From Lumnitzera littorea (taxonomy: Eukaryota > Streptophyta > Magnoliopsida > Myrtales > Combretaceae): DNA of 64,000 nt. A program made the position numbers and the translations under genes. Below, one piece after another: positions 49,000 through 59,905 of the stretch (its first letter is position 1; each line of letters begins with the position of its first letter). Location of the stretch: NCBI GenBank assembly GCA_024138015.1, contig JAMXBB010000009.1, positions 45,180,972 to 45,244,971 on the forward strand. Reading direction: 5' to 3'. The notes below the pieces were generated by a model. That model did no database searches and was not told the origin of the DNA. It worked only from the letters and a program-made list of their open reading frames with translations.

Positions 49000-49540
49000 G
49001 CTTAAAAGATCAAGTATTTATTTTTACATCATACATCACAAGTCAGTCAAACATCTTCCCAAAAGAATATGTGAAGTGCTCATAGGCAACACATCACAAA
49101 GAACTTGATCCTAGTACTTTCCAATACAAATCAGCACTGCAACTTATCTTGTCATTGTAAGGCTCCTTTATCACTAAGCCATTGTAACTTGTAAGGTTTG
49201 GGGTAGGGTATGGTCAGTAGTTTCAACTATTGGACCATAAATACAAATGTTGCATTAGTACAGCTTCCATTATTGATAATAAGCATACACAACATCCTAT
49301 TAACCTTACAACTAATATGAAACAAGTTTCTCACACTGCTTGTCCTCAAGTACTGGACTCACACTCATCACTCGTCTTAACACCATGGTTGTAGGAATGA
49401 AGTTACCCTCTTCATTATGGATAACCTCTTCCTCCTCCTTGGGCTAATCAACTTGTTTAGATTCTTGCTACTCTTCAACCTCTTCATTAGTACTATCAAC
49501 TTCTAAGGTTAACACTTCGCCCTTTACCACCATCACTCTT
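49000..49540 (-). pseudogene. Protease/linker region of the nested gypsy
   Basis: Between zinc knuckle and RT, as expected for the aspartic protease. An acidic linker, NEEVEE and KEEEEVIHNEEGNFIP, then RRVMSVSPVLEDKQ, resembles the stretch before protease in related elements. I could not find an intact catalytic DSG/DGG motif. Confidence 0.5.
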
Positions 49541-49548
49541 TTGTTCAA

Positions 49549-49590
49549 ACATTGAGCTGTGATGTGCCTAAATGCTTAGCACTTGAAGCA
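49549..49590 (-). pseudogene. GAG CCHC zinc knuckle of the nested gypsy
   Basis: CFKC*AFRHITAQC, spacing CX2CX4HX4C, with one internal stop. It binds element RNA in the nucleocapsid. Confidence 0.85.
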
Positions 49591-49599
49591 TTTGATCTC

Positions 49600-50460
49600 G
49601 CTTATCTTTCTTCCTAAGATCTATCCTTTCTCAAACTTCTTTTGGGGCTCTTTTTCCTTAGCTCAAGTGACTGAAACAAGTTAGATTTCAGTAGTTTTAC
49701 TTGGTTTCGATCTCATTGGTAAGCTCAAAATAGGTTAACTAAGGGTAACTCAACTAACAGGAGCTTGAAATCTACCCATTTAACATTACTTTATCCTTTG
49801 ACTGGCTCGAATTGCTTCATCTAAGGACCCAATAACTCTAGTCTCTAAGATATCCCCAATCTCATACTTTAACCAACTGATAAATCTAGAGATAGTTTGA
49901 TCTTCTAACTTTACAACTTTACAGTGAATCATCAACATTTAGAACTCCTTTACATAAGCATTAACGCTTGATCCTCCTTGCCTCAACTGTTCCAATCTTT
50001 TGATTACATCCTACAAATAATAGCTTAGGACAAATCTGCTTCTCATCACTCTTCTCATCTCATCTTAGTCTCTAATCTCCTTCTCTCATTCCCTACATTA
50101 GGTAGCTTGCAAATTCTTTAACTATAGGGTGGCATATCCTATGAACTCTATGATGACTAATCTCATCTTAGTGTTCTCAAGTACTACGTAACACTCAAAC
50201 TGTTTTTCAATTTCATCCACCCAGTCTAGGTAGTCCTCAGCATCACCACTACTAGAAAAGCTTAGAATCTGTGTTTTCAAGCCTTTTACTCGAGGAGCTC
50301 GAACATTCCTCTCCTCTACCTCATTATCTTCTTCCTCATCACCCAATTCTTAACCTTCCTCTTTTATCTTGTCCATGGCAAGTCTTCGTCAAGCAATTCT
50401 ATCCACTCCTCTAGCTTAGTGGGGTCAAATTGGGAAATTAACTCAACCATGTTGGCCATT
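49600..50460 (-). pseudogene. GAG of the nested gypsy
   Basis: An open piece (50346-50122) reads acidic EEEDNEVEE, then VKGLKTQILSFSSSGDAEDY, LDWVDEIEKQFECYVV and RLVIIEFIGYA. This matches the plant gypsy GAG pattern 'KxxIPxFxGxxDPxxYLxWexxvexxFxxh...kvxlaxxxfxxyA'. The expected Trp-Trp end and the remainder up to the zinc knuckle are broken by stops. Confidence 0.8.
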
Positions 50461-51013
50461 GCCTTATTCAAGTATAACATCCATTCACCCTCTATTTAGG
50501 TCACCTTTATGTTGCTGCCTGTCTTCATGTATGGTAACACTAGACTAGTTACCAAGTTGGTAAGTCTATCTAGCCTTTCATTTGCAAATTAGGGTATAAA
50601 ACTCCCTTGTTGGCCTTAGCCATTACGAGCATCACTCTCTTAATTTCCAAGAGTTCTTTGAACATTAGAATCTAACATTGTTCAAGACTTTATGAACCAT
50701 TGCATCTAGCCAAAATTTCATCTAAGCCATACAAAACTTTCCTCTAAGTCTAACCTCAAGCTTTAACTCCACAATACTTGCCTCAATTAAGACCATACAC
50801 TATCAACAATACTCAAGACAGTTGTAAATGAAATAAAGTCCATATATACTCTATTTCATAAGTGTAAAACTAGGGGAAAACAAAGCAATCTCACACTCAC
50901 TATGAACTACCTCAATATTCTAAATCCTAATGAACACTACTTAACACACAGCACTACTACAACATATTTACACAAGAGCACGAAATGCCTAAAACTTACA
51001 CAAACATAACCAA

Positions 51014-51025
51014 GCTTTAATACCA
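51014..51025 (-). other. Primer binding site of the nested gypsy
   Basis: TGGTATTAAAGC on the minus strand, an iMet-type PBS with two transitions. Confidence 0.7.
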
Positions 51026-51037
51026 AGATTATAAGGA

Positions 51038-51919
51038 CACTATCTTGGATGGACATACGAACAGTGGTATCATAAGATTTGGGGGTAGGTCTGAATTGCA
51101 AGATGGTCCGAAAGATAAAAAAGAGTTGAAGTTTTCAGTAGTTGTTCCCATGTATCGATGATGGATATAATGCACTAATGCCTCACACAAGCTCAAGCTA
51201 CACTAGATATGATACATAAGTGCAACAAGAGGTCACTCGCCAGTAGTCTATGCTTACTCGCCAGTAAACAAAACACATAGCTCAAAAAGAAAATGTCTAA
51301 AAATGTGGATAATTGATGATGCGATTATTACATTTGTGGGGTATTTATATACCCCAAGTAAGGTAAGTCATAGGTTACTCCAAATTACAAAAAGATTCTA
51401 CTTTAGAATTAGAAAACAAATATAACATAAAGGTAAAATAGTAATAATAGGGAAATGGAATATTCAATCAAGGACAGTAAGGTTGTTAGAGGATGGGACA
51501 TGTGTCCACTTCTTATTCTGGTGGTCCCAACAAGTACTAGATGTTGAGTAAAGCTGAGCTGACCATGTCAACATCATTTCGGCAACTAGGCAACTCAAAA
51601 ACTTAACATAATAGGCGCTTGCCTAGATTGCTGGAATCTGGGAACCTGGAGGTCAGCTCAGTGTAGGATTACTGTATGCTTGATCGTCTAATTGATTAGG
51701 TTCTCGAGAGCTCGAACCTTAACATTGATAGAAGTTGTTAGCTTCTATGGGAATTTCCTCCTTCCGAGAGATGCTAAACAAGTCAAAAGAGTTCGGGACA
51801 CATATCAGGTGGCTTAAAGGGGTTCTTCTTCTTTAAGGGTTAGGTCCATCTAAGCTACTCAGGTACTAAGGCAGCAAGTCGTCAAGCTTAGGAGCATGTT
51901 ATTAGCCCTTAATTCCTCT
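51038..51919 (-). repeat. 5' LTR of the nested gypsy
   Basis: Partner of 45526-46361. It contains a short extra 'cttactcgccagta' and the segment 'tggcttaaaggggttcttcttc', not obvious in the left copy. Confidence 0.75.
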
Positions 51920-52861
51920 TATAGCTGGTGGATAATATTGAATAAAGGTCACCCCAAATTAAGGAAGAAGAAGAGGAGGTAGACAATTAACCAAATAACC
52001 AAGAAAATTTACCACAAGAACTAGAACCTCTAGCTTACAATGGTGACGATGCAGCTTAGGCTATGTCCGATCATTCAAGGCCTACATTTACTAGAGCCGA
52101 CTCCAGTGCTACTAAACTAACTATTGCTGCCAACAATTTTCATATTTAGCCAAACATCATACAAATGGTGTTATAGTATGTGCAATTTGATGGCCATCAA
52201 GATGAAAACCCCAATGCTCATATTTCTAGGTTTTTTACAGATTTATGAGATGTTTAAAATCGATGGGCTAAGTGATGAAGCCATAAGACTGTAGATGTTT
52301 CTTTCTTCTTTGAGAGGTAGAGCAAAGCAATGATTAAACTCTTTTCCACGAAATTCAATTACAAATTAAGCTAGATTAGTAGAGAAACTTTTAGAAAAAT
52401 TTTTCCTGCATGCAAAAATTGCCAATCTTTGAAATGATATTTCTTCTTTTGCTTAGTTAGAAGCTAAAACCATATACAACATATGAGAATGGTTTAAGGA
52501 GCTACTTAGGAGGTACGCATGTCATGGCCTCTTACTCTCGCTACTAATCCAAACTCTTTACATCGGTATCAATATATCCACAAGATAAATGACAAATGCA
52601 GCCATAGGAGGCACTTTGAACATAAAAAGACTTAAGGAAGTGCAGAACCTAATTGAAGGAATGGCAATAAATTACTATCAATGGGAAAACACCATGATTA
52701 AGCTAAGTGCTGTAGGAATTTATCATGTGGATATGACCACCACACTAGTAGCTAAGGTGGATATGTTAAGCAAAATGATCGATGTACTCTTAGTCATCTC
52801 TCAACATCTACAACTGATGGCAAGTGATTTTAGTATGCAAAGATATGGAATTCAAGAGTAA
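51920..52861 (+). pseudogene. Athila gag, main part
   Basis: RPTFTRADSSATKLTIAANN, FDGHQDENPNAHISRFLQIY, FKIDGLSDEAIRL, FLSSLRGRAKQ*LNSFPRNS, then TNAAIGGTLNIKR and LIEGMAINYYQWEN follow the Athila GAG consensus ('..ANNFEIKP..FGGxPxEDPNAHLxxFLxICDTFKxNGVSDDAIRLRLFPFSLRDKAKxWLNSLP..'). Stops are mainly at former Trp and Gln codons. The last 90 codons (52589-52861) are open. Confidence 0.9.
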
Positions 52862-53439
52862 GTGGAATGGGTAAGCTACTACAAAATCCATTCAAGCACC
52901 AAAACAACCCCTGTAACAATACCTACATCCTTAGCAAAGGAATCACCCTAACTTCTCATGACAAAATCAAAGCCAAACCCAATAGAAAATCGACTTTGCT
53001 CTACTAAGATTCCAAAGACCACTACCACCGCTACTAACTCATTTGGAAGAACTCTTGACTAAATATATTCAAAGCAAAGAGGTCAGGTTAACTAATATTA
53101 AGACATCATTGTGGTATCAATAGGCTTTCCAATCACAACTTAGAGAATCAAATAAGATAGCTTGCAAAATTGATCTTTAAATAGCAATGGGGGACACTAT
53201 AAGAAACAATGAGACGAATCCTAAAGAGCATGTCAAGGCATTGACACCCAAAAGTGGAAGGGGGTACAAGTTGAGAAGAAGGATGAAAGGGAAGCCATAA
53301 GAGGAGTGAGGAAGCGAAAGGCAAGGAGAATGAAAAGCTACCTAAAGTGAAGGAGTATAAGCTACTTATACTATATCCTTAGAGGCTCAAGTAAGATTGT
53401 ATTGATCAACAATTCAGTAAATTCCTTGATCTTTTTAAA

Positions 53440-53900
53440 AAATTACATATTAACTTACCTTTTGCAAATGCAATGTCAAAGATGCTAATATATGTCAAGT
53501 TCTTAAAGGATTTGTTGTCTAATAAGAGAAAGCTAGAGGAATTTTTAACTATCACATCGAGCGAGGAGGCTCAGCAGTTGTATAAAACAAGTTGCCTAAG
53601 AAATTGAAGGATTTAGGGAGTTTTACTATCCCTTCTCAAATTGATACCTTGTTAGTCGATAAGGCTTTAGCTAGAACAAGTATTAATTTAATGGCATATA
53701 AATTTCTCAAGAAGCTAGGCCTAAGAGAACCAAAACCCTATCATATATCCTTGAGGCATTATTGAAGATTTGTTGGTTCAAGTAAGTAAATTTATTTTTT
53801 CTAGTGATCTTATTATACGGACATGGATATGAATTTTAAAGTGTCCATCATTTTAGGTAAACCCTTCTTAGCCACTACTAAGGCCATCGTTGATATTAGT
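53440..53900 (+). pseudogene. Athila protease region
   Basis: NLPFANAMSKMLIYVKFLKD, LLSNKRKLEEF, then out-of-frame pieces equivalent to 'DLGASINLMPLSIFKKLGLGE' and 'PRGIIEDLLVQVSKFIF', with 'IILGKPFLATTKAIVDI' near 53840-53895. The aspartic protease would cut the polyprotein. It is frameshifted several times. Confidence 0.75.
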
Positions 53901-54219
53901 GATGTAGACTCATCCTAAGGGTATGAGATGAACGAATAGTTTTTAAAATTTCTAAGGCAATAAAGAAAGTCTACTAATCAAGATGACACTTGTTATCGCC
54001 TTACTATTATTGATGCTTTTGTTTTAGGTTATATAAAGAAAGTTCTTACCAAGGAACCGTAGAGTGTTACTTACAAAAAGATGAAGAAATGATGCTAAAA
54101 TGCCCCATCCATGTTGAAATTATAGTTTAGTTAGAGGCTAATAAACCTACTATTATGGAAAAGGGGTTTTAGGAGATTGAAAAGATAGAGGAAGCAAGGT
54201 TAGGCCCTCCATTAAGGAG

Positions 54220-54860
54220 CTACCGGTATTAAAACTAAAGCAATTACCTGAATATTTAGAATGTGCCTGCCTAGAGAAGGATTCCAAATTATTAATAATC
54301 ATTACTTTCAATATAAAGGTGGATTAATAGGAAAGATTGCTAAAAGTGCTCGAGGAACACAAGAGAGTGATTGCTTGGAAAATCTTGGACATAAAAGGTA
54401 TTAGTCCTTCCTTTTGCACCAATAAAATTCTGATAGAAGAATATTATAAGTCAGTAGTGCAACCCCAAAGAAGCATAAATCCAAATATGAAAGAAGTTGT
54501 CAAAAAGGGAAGTCATCAAACTCCTCAAGGCAAGTATGATCTATCCTCTTTGATAGCTTTTGGTTAATCCGATGTAGGTAGTCTTGAAGAATGGAGGAAT
54601 GACACTAGTTCCCAATAAAAAGAATGAATTAATTCTAATGAAAACTATGACAGGCTAGCGTATGTGTATTGACCATAGGATGTTAAACGACACTACATGC
54701 AAAGGCCAATTTCATTTGCCTTTTGTTGATCTAATGTTAGAACATTTAGTTAGGCATATTTTCTAGATGGTTTGTCTAGCTACTTCCAAATACTTATCAT
54801 ACCAAAAGATTGGGAGAAAACCACTTTTGCTTGTCTTTATGTGATATGTCTTGGAGCTGA
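54220..54860 (+). pseudogene. Athila reverse transcriptase, amino half
   Basis: LPEYLECA, then the open piece 54337-54567 (LKVLEEHKRVIAWKILDIKG, ISPSFC, PQRSINPNMKEVVKK) and, after shifts, relics of 'RVCIDYRKLNxATRKDHFPLPFIDQML', 'YFQILIIPKDWEKTTFAC'. The order is that of Athila RT. Homology stops near 54860, before the YxDD catalytic motif, so the enzyme core is cut off. Confidence 0.85.
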
Positions 54861-55009
54861 GTTATTACTAGGGCTTACCATAGGAAGGGTAACCAATGGA
54901 TCCTTTAAGATATCAAAGAAAGAAAGGAAAGGGTCAATAACATAATAGCTTCCATGAAACTACTCGTCGGATATGATGCACCAACAAATACAATACGACT
55001 TAGTATTTT

Positions 55010-55690
55010 GCTTAATATGATGTAAAAGTTAATACTAAGGTCCACTTACTATGAATCTCGAGCTAAGGATAATATTAGATAAGATTGTAGAAGATGTACT
55101 CAAAGAATAGTGTCTCACAAAATCAATAAGAGGAATATTCATTAACTGTGTGTAATAAGATTATTGCGGCTACAGTAAGAAAAGACTATTTATAGTAAGT
55201 CCCTTAGGATAGCAATACAATAATAGAAAATTACATAAAGGATAATGTAAGAAGAAGATTCCTAGTACAAATAAAAAAGATAAATATGACAAAGGACAGA
55301 AAAGAATAAAGTACAAATGTTAGAAAAGAAAGGAATAGGTGATAGCTTGTTAGTAGGTTTACGTTTTCGAATCTTAGGGTTTTGTAGTTGAACTGAGCAA
55401 GCGTTAGGGTTGCTATTGCGAGGCAGTGTTGAAGGCTGCTAAAGTGATTGAGTGAGACTGCAACTTAGTAGTGCGAAAGATGAAAGCTTGTCATATAGGA
55501 ACCTTAGCCTTGGCACTAGCAAGTTGATACTGGAGTTCTCGGCATTAAGACCAATGTGTGTCTAAGCAAAGCACTCAAAGTGTTTGCTGTCTAGCCTTCC
55601 TAGTAGATGAGCTCGTTAGGGGTAAGTTAAGCAACTAAGATTCTCCTAGCTAAGCCTTGAAGTCTAGCTCAGGTGAGAGGTCTAAAGGCT
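55010..55690 (-). mobile_element. Possible LTR/3' UTR of a second minus-strand gypsy
   Basis: It sits where the 3' end of the element carrying the integrase fragment at 55700-56130 should be. It contains 'ctatttatagtaagtcc' near 55187 and A-rich stretches. No second copy is in the window, so the assignment rests on position only. Confidence 0.3.
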
Positions 55691-55699
55691 AACATTTCA

Positions 55700-56130
55700 T
55701 TAGCTCCTTAGGGATGTTGAAGACTTACCCTCAAATCTTGTTTTGCTTCTCCTTCCGACACATAGGGCGTCAAATGGGACATTGAAGGTAGGGGATACTC
55801 CATAGCCTTCGAGCAACTCTAGCTCATAAGAACTGTTATTTATCCTCCATAGGACTTTGAAGGGGCCATTTGATCTAGGGGATAGCTTCCTTTCCCTTCT
55901 CCTTAGGAATCGTTCCTTATTGAGGTGAACCTATACAAGGTCTCCTATGATAGGAATAGAATAATCGAACCTTGAACTCAAGTTGAGCACGAGATCTTAA
56001 AGGATGAGCGAAGTAGAACGTTCTATTCTAGCCAAATCTTACCAAGGCCAAGCTAATCATCACTACCAACTAACTCCATATACTAAGCCAAGTAACTTCT
56101 TATCACCTACTAGTCAAGTGCCCACTTGAA
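55700..56130 (-). pseudogene. Gypsy integrase C-terminal fragment (GPF/Y module)
   Basis: The minus strand reads GDLV*VHLNKERFLRRRERK, LSPRSNGPFKVLWRINNSSY, ELELLEGYGVSPTFNV, matching the plant gypsy pattern 'VWVHLRKERFPxxRxxKLxPRxDGPFKVLxRINDNAYxLxLPGxYGVSxTFNVxDL'. It is a different copy from the integrase at 46.4 kb and better preserved. The upstream catalytic core is absent. Confidence 0.8.
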
Positions 56131-59100
56131 GTATACTCCACTAACAGACAATTGTAAATCTTACAAATTTAGCCTTTTAAGTATAAAGTTAAACTTGAGT
56201 GCTATAGATAATTTCCCTAAGCCAATAGAACCGATCAAATTAAAATCGATTAAAATTTTAAATTCAAAACCTAAAACAAATGTAAAAAACATTAATATAC
56301 TATTCAAAACCTTAATACTATACAAAATCCCTAAACCCTATACGCACATAAATATACAAGATTGAACTTGAACCTAAACCTGAACATAAACTTGAACTTA
56401 ACAAAAACCCTAAAAGCAAAACTCTAAGCTTATAAAACATACAAATATACTTTAATGGTGATTAAACCCTAATTTAGTAAAATTATTAATAGATGTGCAA
56501 GATTAAGTAAAATTGCTAACAAACGAATAGATATAATTTCTAAATATTAACAAATAAAAAGAATAACAAATTAATTAAATAAATTAATAAGATTACAAAT
56601 ACTATCCTATAATTATTTATGCATCACATGTATCTATATATAAGTACATATATATATATATATGTTATTCTATTGATTAAAATTTACTACATACTTTATG
56701 TTTATGTACTATATAGTATACATTAATTTTATATCTTTTATTTTTCCATCTTTACATCATATTCTATCCTAAATATTATCTCAAAGGTAGAAAAGCTTTA
56801 AAGAAAAGTAAAAAAGGTAATTTCATTTTTTTTTTCTTTTTCCTTCTTTCTTTCTTTTCTTTTCCTTCTTTCTTTTCCCTTTTTTTCTTTTCCTTTTCTT
56901 TCTAAACTTTCATCCACACAAGTTGGCATCACTTTATTAATGTCAAAAGTCAAACATAGAATAAGATAAAGTAACTTAACGTTATCCCATGTGCTCAAAT
57001 AAATTAAGATAAAAAAAAAAAAAAAACAAGCTTCATCATTTTCTTTCTTTTACTTTTTCATGGCCAGTTTAATCTCACATACACAAACACTTTTTCATTT
57101 TGTTTCTTTTCACGATTCTAATCTTTCACTCTATCCCTCATATCTTTCCCTCTTTATTCAACTAATCAAACCCCCCTTAACTTTCCATTTTCTTCTCTTT
57201 TGTTTCATCATCCAACACCCATAATTTATAGCATTTAATCCCAACTTCATTACAATCTTTTTATCAACTTCAGGAATTTAAGAACTACAATGGGAAAACA
57301 TGACAATCACCTTCATAAAAGCTTTAAGATCAAGAGTAAATTAAATGTTACTTTTTATTGTATTTATTTTCCTCTTTGTAACATAATTTCGGTGCAATTT
57401 TTTTTATGTATTTTGAAGTATTTTGTGTATTAGGAATATATAGTAAGAATTATATGTATTTTAGTATTTCTTGTAATGAAATAACATGTACATATATTGA
57501 TTTTATGTATCAAGTAATGCAAAATACAAGTTGACTTAGGTGTACAATTTTGTTCTTTTTTTTGTGTATTTATGTATGTAAACACCTGAATATACTTATA
57601 TATATATATATATGGTTTCCTTCTATGTATTGTACATGTAAATATATGTACTAAAAACATATACTTCAATACATATGTATGAATACATTGTAAAATAGAA
57701 TGAATACATATATGAATAAGTAGTAAAATATGGGAGTATATGTACATATATATATGTATATATTATTCTATTTTTCTAATGTTTAAATAAATATACACAT
57801 AATATAGTATAAATATATAAATATCAAAAATATATATGTATATTAGGACTTTATTTTTCTTAAAAATAGGCTAATAAGTATATATACATATATATATATA
57901 TATGCTAGACATAAACATCACAAGAAAGATATAAATGATTTTTTTTATTGTTTAATTATTTTAGGATACTATATATATAAATATTAATATTATAAACTGG
58001 TAAAAATACGAAATTGGACAAAATAAGAAAACTACATCATAAACTAATAAGAAGTTATCACATCAACTTTTCCCAATTTTTTTTTATTAAAATGGCACAC
58101 TATAAAATAATGAGATAATAATAATTAATTAATTAAAAAATTAAAATTATAACAAAAATTAAAATAATTAATGATTTAGGCTTAAAATGGTGAAATAAAG
58201 AAGTTATTACAAAATGGACCCAAAAATAAAAATATTTTAAAAATAAAAAATTTAGAAGTTATTTAAGCCATTATTAAAAATAAAGAAAAATCTAATAAAT
58301 AAAATCATTAAAGAAAAGCTCAAATTGATAATTAAAAACATTTGGGCAAAAAATAAATAAATTCGTAGAACCTAGGCCCATAACAAAAAATGCGAGTTCC
58401 AACTTCTAAAATGGACTTCGCTACGTGAAAATACATTCGAAAACGATAAAGATTAGCTATAAAATTATAAAAATCAAAGTTAAAATGAAAAAGTTACATA
58501 CAACTAAAAATTTTAAGATAAACCAAGAAAGATATATAAGATAACTAAGTTAATTGATCCTATAAACTAATAATGAGGATAAACCCTTAAAGTAAATAAA
58601 TAAATACATAAGATACAATTATTTACAAATATAATCATATATTTTCTATTTACCCCAATAAAAAAGTTAAACCGTGTTTATGCTATACTTGGGTTATAAT
58701 GAAAAATTAGACAAACTACAATAGACATTTAGTTAATTAAGAATCCTAACTTTTCCGAATCCTTATAAATCTTATTATCTTTTAAGTACTCATTTGTCAA
58801 GTATTAGAAATTCCAAAAGCCTATAAAGTGAGATTAATTCAAGGAAGAGAGTTTCAATGACCTATTATCTACTTGTGCTTGATACTTGCTTATTATTTTG
58901 TTGGTTTCTATAATTTTGTGCTTAAATTATTGTTTTGCTTTATGTGTTTTCATCCGTATGATCATCTCATTAAATTGGTAAATATAAATATTTGGCCAAA
59001 ATAACCAATTATATTTGTTGCATGTTTATGACTCAACTAGTATACTGATGAAGAGTATTAGCTTTGGTAATTTTTTAGAAAAGTATTTTTGGAAACATTT

Positions 59101-59140
59101 TCCCAATCTCAAATAGATTTTTGTATAACTTTTACGAAGG
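56131..59140. other. AT-rich intergenic DNA
   Basis: No gene. It contains a few AAACCCTA-like phrases at 56260-56420, (TA)n near 56650, a pyrimidine tract at 56822-56905, A-run near 57010, and (TA)n near 57600, 57745 and 57890. Open frames here are low-complexity. Confidence 0.6.
56822..56905. repeat. Pyrimidine (CTTT/CTTTT) tract
   Basis: About 84 bases of T and C only on the plus strand. Confidence 0.9.
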
Positions 59141-59149
59141 CTCGTAACG

Positions 59150-59905
59150 CGTATTGATAATATTTTTATCGTTAAGGAAAAGCTAACATGATATCTCCAA
59201 TAGAATAAAAGCGAGAGGACTCGTATAGTTGAGCCTATAGGACCTTAAATTAGATTTCCAAATGTTGAGCATATGGAGCCTTGGTTTTGATCTATTAATA
59301 ATGGATGGCCTTAGTTAGGGATACTGATTCTCTACGAATTTTGATGGACTGTAAAATATGGGAAATTCGCAGTTATTTATATTTTATGATAAGGTAATAA
59401 AATAAAAATTAGAAACCTTAGTGATTAATTATTTATAATTTTGCAATATCTGATTTATAAAACAGTTTTCGTATCATATGTGTACACGTGATATGAAAAT
59501 TTTAGATAATCTAACTAGACCCCCTTTAAGGTTCTGGTTACCAAGACCTTATAGGAATGTTGGTAGAATTATCTAAAATTTTCATATCACATATACACTC
59601 ATGATATGAAAACCGCCTTACAAGTTAAAGATTACAAGACTAAATAATTAAATGCTTGGGTTTCTAATTTTAATTCATTAACTCATTGTAAAATATAAAT
59701 AACTATAGATATCTAATAATCCACAGTACCTTAGAACCGTAGATAATCGATATCACCTATCAAATGATAAAATCAAGTAATAAAAACCTAAGATTTATAC
59801 TCATCAAAATTATAGAATTTAAATATAAGGATACTATTTACATTTAATGTTTCAAACAAGCTATACAATCTGTATCTAGCTTTAACCTTTAAAATATCCC
59901 AATAC
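59150..59905. repeat. Long inverted repeat (foldback), about 0.75 kb
   Basis: The best arm pairs are 59372-59520 and 59566-59720. 'gttatttatattttatgat', 'aaaattagaaacc' and 'gtgatatgaaaattttagat' on the left occur reverse-complemented on the right ('atctaaaattttcatatcac', 'ggtttctaattttaa', 'aaaatataaataac'). Weaker pairing continues outward to about 59150 and 59905 ('gtattgataatattt...ggaaaagcta' against the complement of 'tagctttaacctttaaaatatcccaatac'). The loop is only about 40 bases. It may be a foldback transposon or two LTR fragments in opposite orientation. Confidence 0.8.

Larger units (their letters stand above)
45526..51919 (-). mobile_element. Chromovirus-like Ty3/Gypsy element nested in Athila gag
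   Basis: LTRs at about 45526-46361 and 51038-51919 are direct repeats. On the minus strand the PBS (TGGTATTAAAGC, 51014-51025) is followed in order by gag, zinc knuckle, protease region, RT (YFDD), RNase H and integrase with the GPF/Y module, so the architecture is complete although every frame is broken. Flanks read TATAG at 45521-45525 and 51920-51924, a candidate target duplication; LTR ends are not clean TG/CA, so this is tentative. The Athila gag resumes to the right, which proves the order of insertion. Confidence 0.85.
44000..54860 (+). mobile_element. Athila-lineage Ty3/Gypsy element, interrupted and 3'-truncated
   Basis: From left to right: an LTR with Athila-style 'gacacggtcaatgaacatgaccatgtcc' (44165-44195), a decayed PBS (45281-45308), the gag start (45427), an inserted minus-strand gypsy (about 45526-51919), the rest of gag (51920-52861), protease (about 53470-53900) and RT (54230-54860). 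RNase H, integrase and the 3' LTR are missing. All frames are broken. Start of the 5' LTR is not resolved. Confidence 0.8.

Noticed and set aside
56260..56420. Possible interstitial telomere repeat (AAACCCT)
   Set aside because: Only scattered CCCTAAA/AACCCTA phrases and a short 'gaacttgaaccta' repeat; no run of consecutive telomere units.
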